This document shows, one piece after another, positions 61,480-64,000 of a stretch of 64,000 nucleotides of DNA; positions within the stretch are counted from its first letter, which is position 1, and each line of letters opens with the position of its first letter. This DNA is from Meloidogyne chitwoodi (Eukaryota > Nematoda > Chromadorea > Rhabditida > Meloidogynidae): NCBI GenBank assembly GCA_015183035.1, contig JACZZP010000006.1, positions 248,001-312,000 of the forward strand, in the 5' to 3' direction. Position numbers and translations under genes: made by a program. The notes under the pieces were generated by a model, which was not told the origin of the DNA, did not search any database, and saw only the letters and a list, made by a program, of their open reading frames with translations.

Positions 61480-64000
61480 TTAATTTATTCCCACACAAAG
61501 ACAAGTTTTTCTACAAAATAAAAATTTTGTTGCTTTGTTTATTTCACAAAAACCGCCTGAAATTATTTTTATAAAAAAAAATAAATTTAAAAAATTAAAT
61601 TAATTACCCCTTGCCCATTCTGTGCATAAAAGTTCACCCCTATCGTCTACTTCACTTTCACAATTAAAACTGTAAGGAGTCCCTTAAAATTAATTGTGAA
61701 GTTAAATAAACAATTAAATGTGTTTTTTACATCTCTGCAAGGTTGTTGTTGTAGTTAATTTTTCTAAAAAGAGAAAATAAAAAATACAAACCAGAATATA
61801 TAATATTTTTAATAAAAAGAAAAATCAGAATTTATTGTATTTTATAATTCTGATTTAAACAAAAAGATAATTTTCTGAAAAGAAAATACAAAGTTTTGAA
61901 AAACAGAATTTATTGTATTTTATAATTCTGATTTAAGCAAAAAGATAATTTTCTGAAAAGAAAATACAAGGTTTTGAAAAACAGAATTTATTGTATTTTA
62001 TAATTCTGATTTAATATCATTACCGTATACATTAATGCACAAAATAAATAGTACAAACGTTCAACAAAATTTATACAAAAAATTCTGATTTTTTACAAAA
62101 ACAAATTATTTACCTTCATTTATAGGCCTTTCTATTGTAATTCCCACCGAAGCAATTTTGTCTTTTAAATGCATAGCTTTTGCTTTAGGAGCTTGCGATT
62201 TTTGTAAAACTTAAAATAAAGTTTATTTTTAATTTTTGTATTTTACAAACTTTGTGTTTGCTCATCTTCTGATATTCTATTTGCTGCATTTTCAGTTAAT
62301 TCATCGTCTATTGCAGCAAAAAATTCGTTTGCCTTTCCATCATTGTTTAAATTTTTATTTGACATTTTTCTTTTATTTTTTCCTTCATTATTTATTAATT
62401 CTTCCATTTTTATTCCATTTTGACGCAATTTTTGAGTTATTTTTTTATTTGATTTTTCTAAAAAAATTTTTTTTTATTTTTTTGATTTTTAAAAATTTTT
62501 TAAAAAATTAAAAAAATTTTTTTTTTACAATTTTACCAGGTATTCCCTTGTCACAATTAACATCCTCTGATTTATTTTTTATACCTTTTTCACGTTTTTC
62601 AACATTCAATTCTTTATTAGAGTCTTCTAAAGGTTGTTCCAAAGTTTCTTCTTTTTTATCAAAATTAATTTCATCTGTTCCTTCCAATTTTTTTTTTATT
62701 TTAGTATCTTCTTCAATTGTTTCTTCTGACTAAAATTAAAATAAATCATTTTTTTAATTTTTTTAAAATTAATTAAAACCTTTCTTTTTCTTTCTGCTTC
62801 TTCTAATTTAATTTTTGCTTCTTTTCTTTTTTCTATCAATTTTTCTTCTGTTTCAATTTCATCTTTTTTATTATTATTAACTTCAATTTCTTTCCCTTTA
62901 TTTAATTTATCATTTTTTTTTAGTTTTTCTGTTGAAGACTGTTCAATTAATTTCAATTTTTCCCCCAAAGTTTCCGTTGATTTTTTTGCTTCAATTTGTT
63001 CGTCAGATCTGCTTCCTCTTCTTCCCCAATTTTTTTCTTTTATTTTTAATCTTTTTTTTTCGTTTTTTTCGTTTCTTTGACTTTCCAAAGACTCTGTGGA
63101 CTCTGATTTTCTTCTTATTTCCTTCGATTTTCTTTTTAAATATTCCTCTGATGAATCTGAGCTGTGCCCTTTTCTTCCTTTTCCAATTCTTTCCCTAGAT
63201 TTTGATCCTTTTTCATTTTTAATTTCTTTAGAATTTTTATTTGATATTTTTATTTGTTTCAATTCAATTTCTTCTCTGCTTTTTGTGGTATTATTTATTG
63301 GAAATTTGAGTTGGTCAAAATCTGTGTAAAAAATAAAATTAAATATATTATAATCTTCTCTATTTAATGATAAAAAATAAAAAAATAATATTATTTATTT
63401 TAATTTTTATTTAATTTAATTACAAATTACCCCAATATTTCTTTGTTTTTGTTTCTGGTAAAATTTCTTCTGCTTCAGTTAAAGTTTTCTGCTTTTCCTT
63501 TTCATAAAGTTTTGTAGAATTGTTTTCTTCAAAGGATAAAATTGTATTTTTTTCTTCGTCCAATTTTGATGTTTCTATTTTGTTTTCTTCCCTATCCTGT
63601 CCAATTTCTGCATTTCTTTCTTTTTCTATTTTTTCTTCATTTTCTTTTTTTTCTTTTCTTTTTTTAGAAGAAGAACATTCTTAAAAATTTTTTAAAATTT
63701 TTGTATTTTTTAAAATTTATTTTAATACTTTTTTTAGGCTTTTTTGTAGTAATAGCTTCATTTTCAGTGTTACTATTAATATTAGTTATATCAGAACTTT
63801 GTGTAATTGTATCTTCTACAATTTTAGTTGTTTCTGTTGTTGGCCTTAATAAATAAATACATGTTTAAAAATCAGAATTTATATGTATTTTTGAATAAAA
63901 ATTCTGATTTGCAAATGTAAGTAACCAGAAATGTGTTTTTAATTAAATATAAAATAAGTAATGTGTTTTCCTAAATAATTTCAGAATTATTTAAGTTTTA
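61480..64000 (-). CDS. Highly charged Lys/Glu-rich protein with C-terminal ShKT domain (5' end outside window)
   Basis: Exons run from the right edge to 61480. In transcription order they are: a Thr/Asn-rich segment (PTTETTKIVEDTIQSSDITN), long Lys/Glu/Ser-rich coiled stretches (SSSKKRKEKKENEEKIEKER, SSDSSEEYLKRKSKEIRRK, IEKRKEAKIKLEEAERKRK, KKLEGTDEINFDKKEETLE), ANEFFAAIDDELTENAANR, LKDKIASVGITIERP, then a Cys domain. Its pattern is C-x10-C-x8-C-x10-C-x3-C-x1-C, with CTEWARGGFCEIN and FCRKTCLC, matching nematode ShKT domains (WA-G-C-x2-N core); it ends at 61480. ShKT domains are common in secreted nematode proteins and in many cases have no toxic role. The start and any signal peptide lie beyond position 64000, so secretion is unproven. 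Intron junctions in the low-complexity part are the least certain. Confidence 0.78.
61826..62013. repeat. 78-base tandem repeat, intron of the ShKT gene
   Basis: Two and a half nearly identical copies of a unit running CAGAATTTATTGTATTTTAT, AATTCTGATTTAA, CAAAAAGATAATTTTCTG, AAAAGAAAATACAA, GTTTTGAAAAA. Each unit contains facing CAGAATT and AATTCTG words and so can fold on itself. Confidence 0.88.

Noticed and set aside
62236..63329. Plus-strand Phe/Ser/Leu-rich frames
   Set aside because: They are the antisense of the Lys/Glu-rich exons of the minus-strand ShKT gene.

Overview
The window is nematode nuclear DNA, most likely from a tylenchid plant parasite such as Meloidogyne. That assignment is an inference. 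It rests on very high A+T, introns of about 40-60 bases ending in TTTTAG or TTTTCAG, acceptor-like AG sites just before some start codons (candidate spliced-leader sites), and nematode-type families: an SRSX-like chemoreceptor, a DUF229 sulfatase-fold enzyme, a GT92 enzyme, UNC-45 and a ShKT-domain protein. Nearly all genes are multi-exon, so most were assembled by joining exons across small introns by eye. Gene ends are therefore firmer than internal junctions.

Layout. 1-4065: no gene seen. 4066-5476 (+): unknown nematode protein. 7635-10292 (+): unknown protein with a Gly/Asp/Lys-rich middle. 10651-12887 (-): aminoacylase-1. 14266-15730 (+): SEM-5/GRB2 adaptor. 16804-18629 (-): BNIP3/DCT-1 mitophagy receptor. 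19873-21469 (-): ATMIN/ASCIZ-like zinc finger protein with TQT motifs. 22095-25983 (-): DUF229 sulfatase-like type II membrane protein. 26485-29256 (-): IRAK/Pelle kinase PIK-1, divergent at about 220 bases from the proteasome beta-6 gene pbs-1 (29476-30347, +). 30588-33726 (-): nicotinic receptor alpha-type subunit. 34208-35661 (-): single-pass membrane protein, perhaps LAMP/UNC-46-like. 36334-36714 (+): small one-TM protein. 37070-39778 (-): GT92 glycosyltransferase. 40463-44912 (-): UNC-45 myosin chaperone. 45588-49265 (+): secreted Gly/Asn/Ser-rich protein built of phase-1 exons. 49589-51991 (-): SRSX-like 7TM receptor. 52860-56124 (-): PCBP-like protein with two KH domains. 59762-61371 (+): secreted Cys/Pro-rich protein. 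61480 to past the right edge (-): highly charged protein ending in a ShKT domain.

The genes do not form one pathway; they are ordinary housekeeping, signalling and secretory genes. The unusual content is in introns and intergenic DNA. There are nine tRNA-like elements with Pol III A and/or B boxes, seven of them inside introns. At least four families of foldback (inverted-repeat) elements sit mostly in introns; one has 155-base arms that are about 95% identical, inside the mitophagy receptor gene. There are arrays of the palindrome TTTTCCGGAAAA, and AT-rich repeat families that change from one region of the window to the next.
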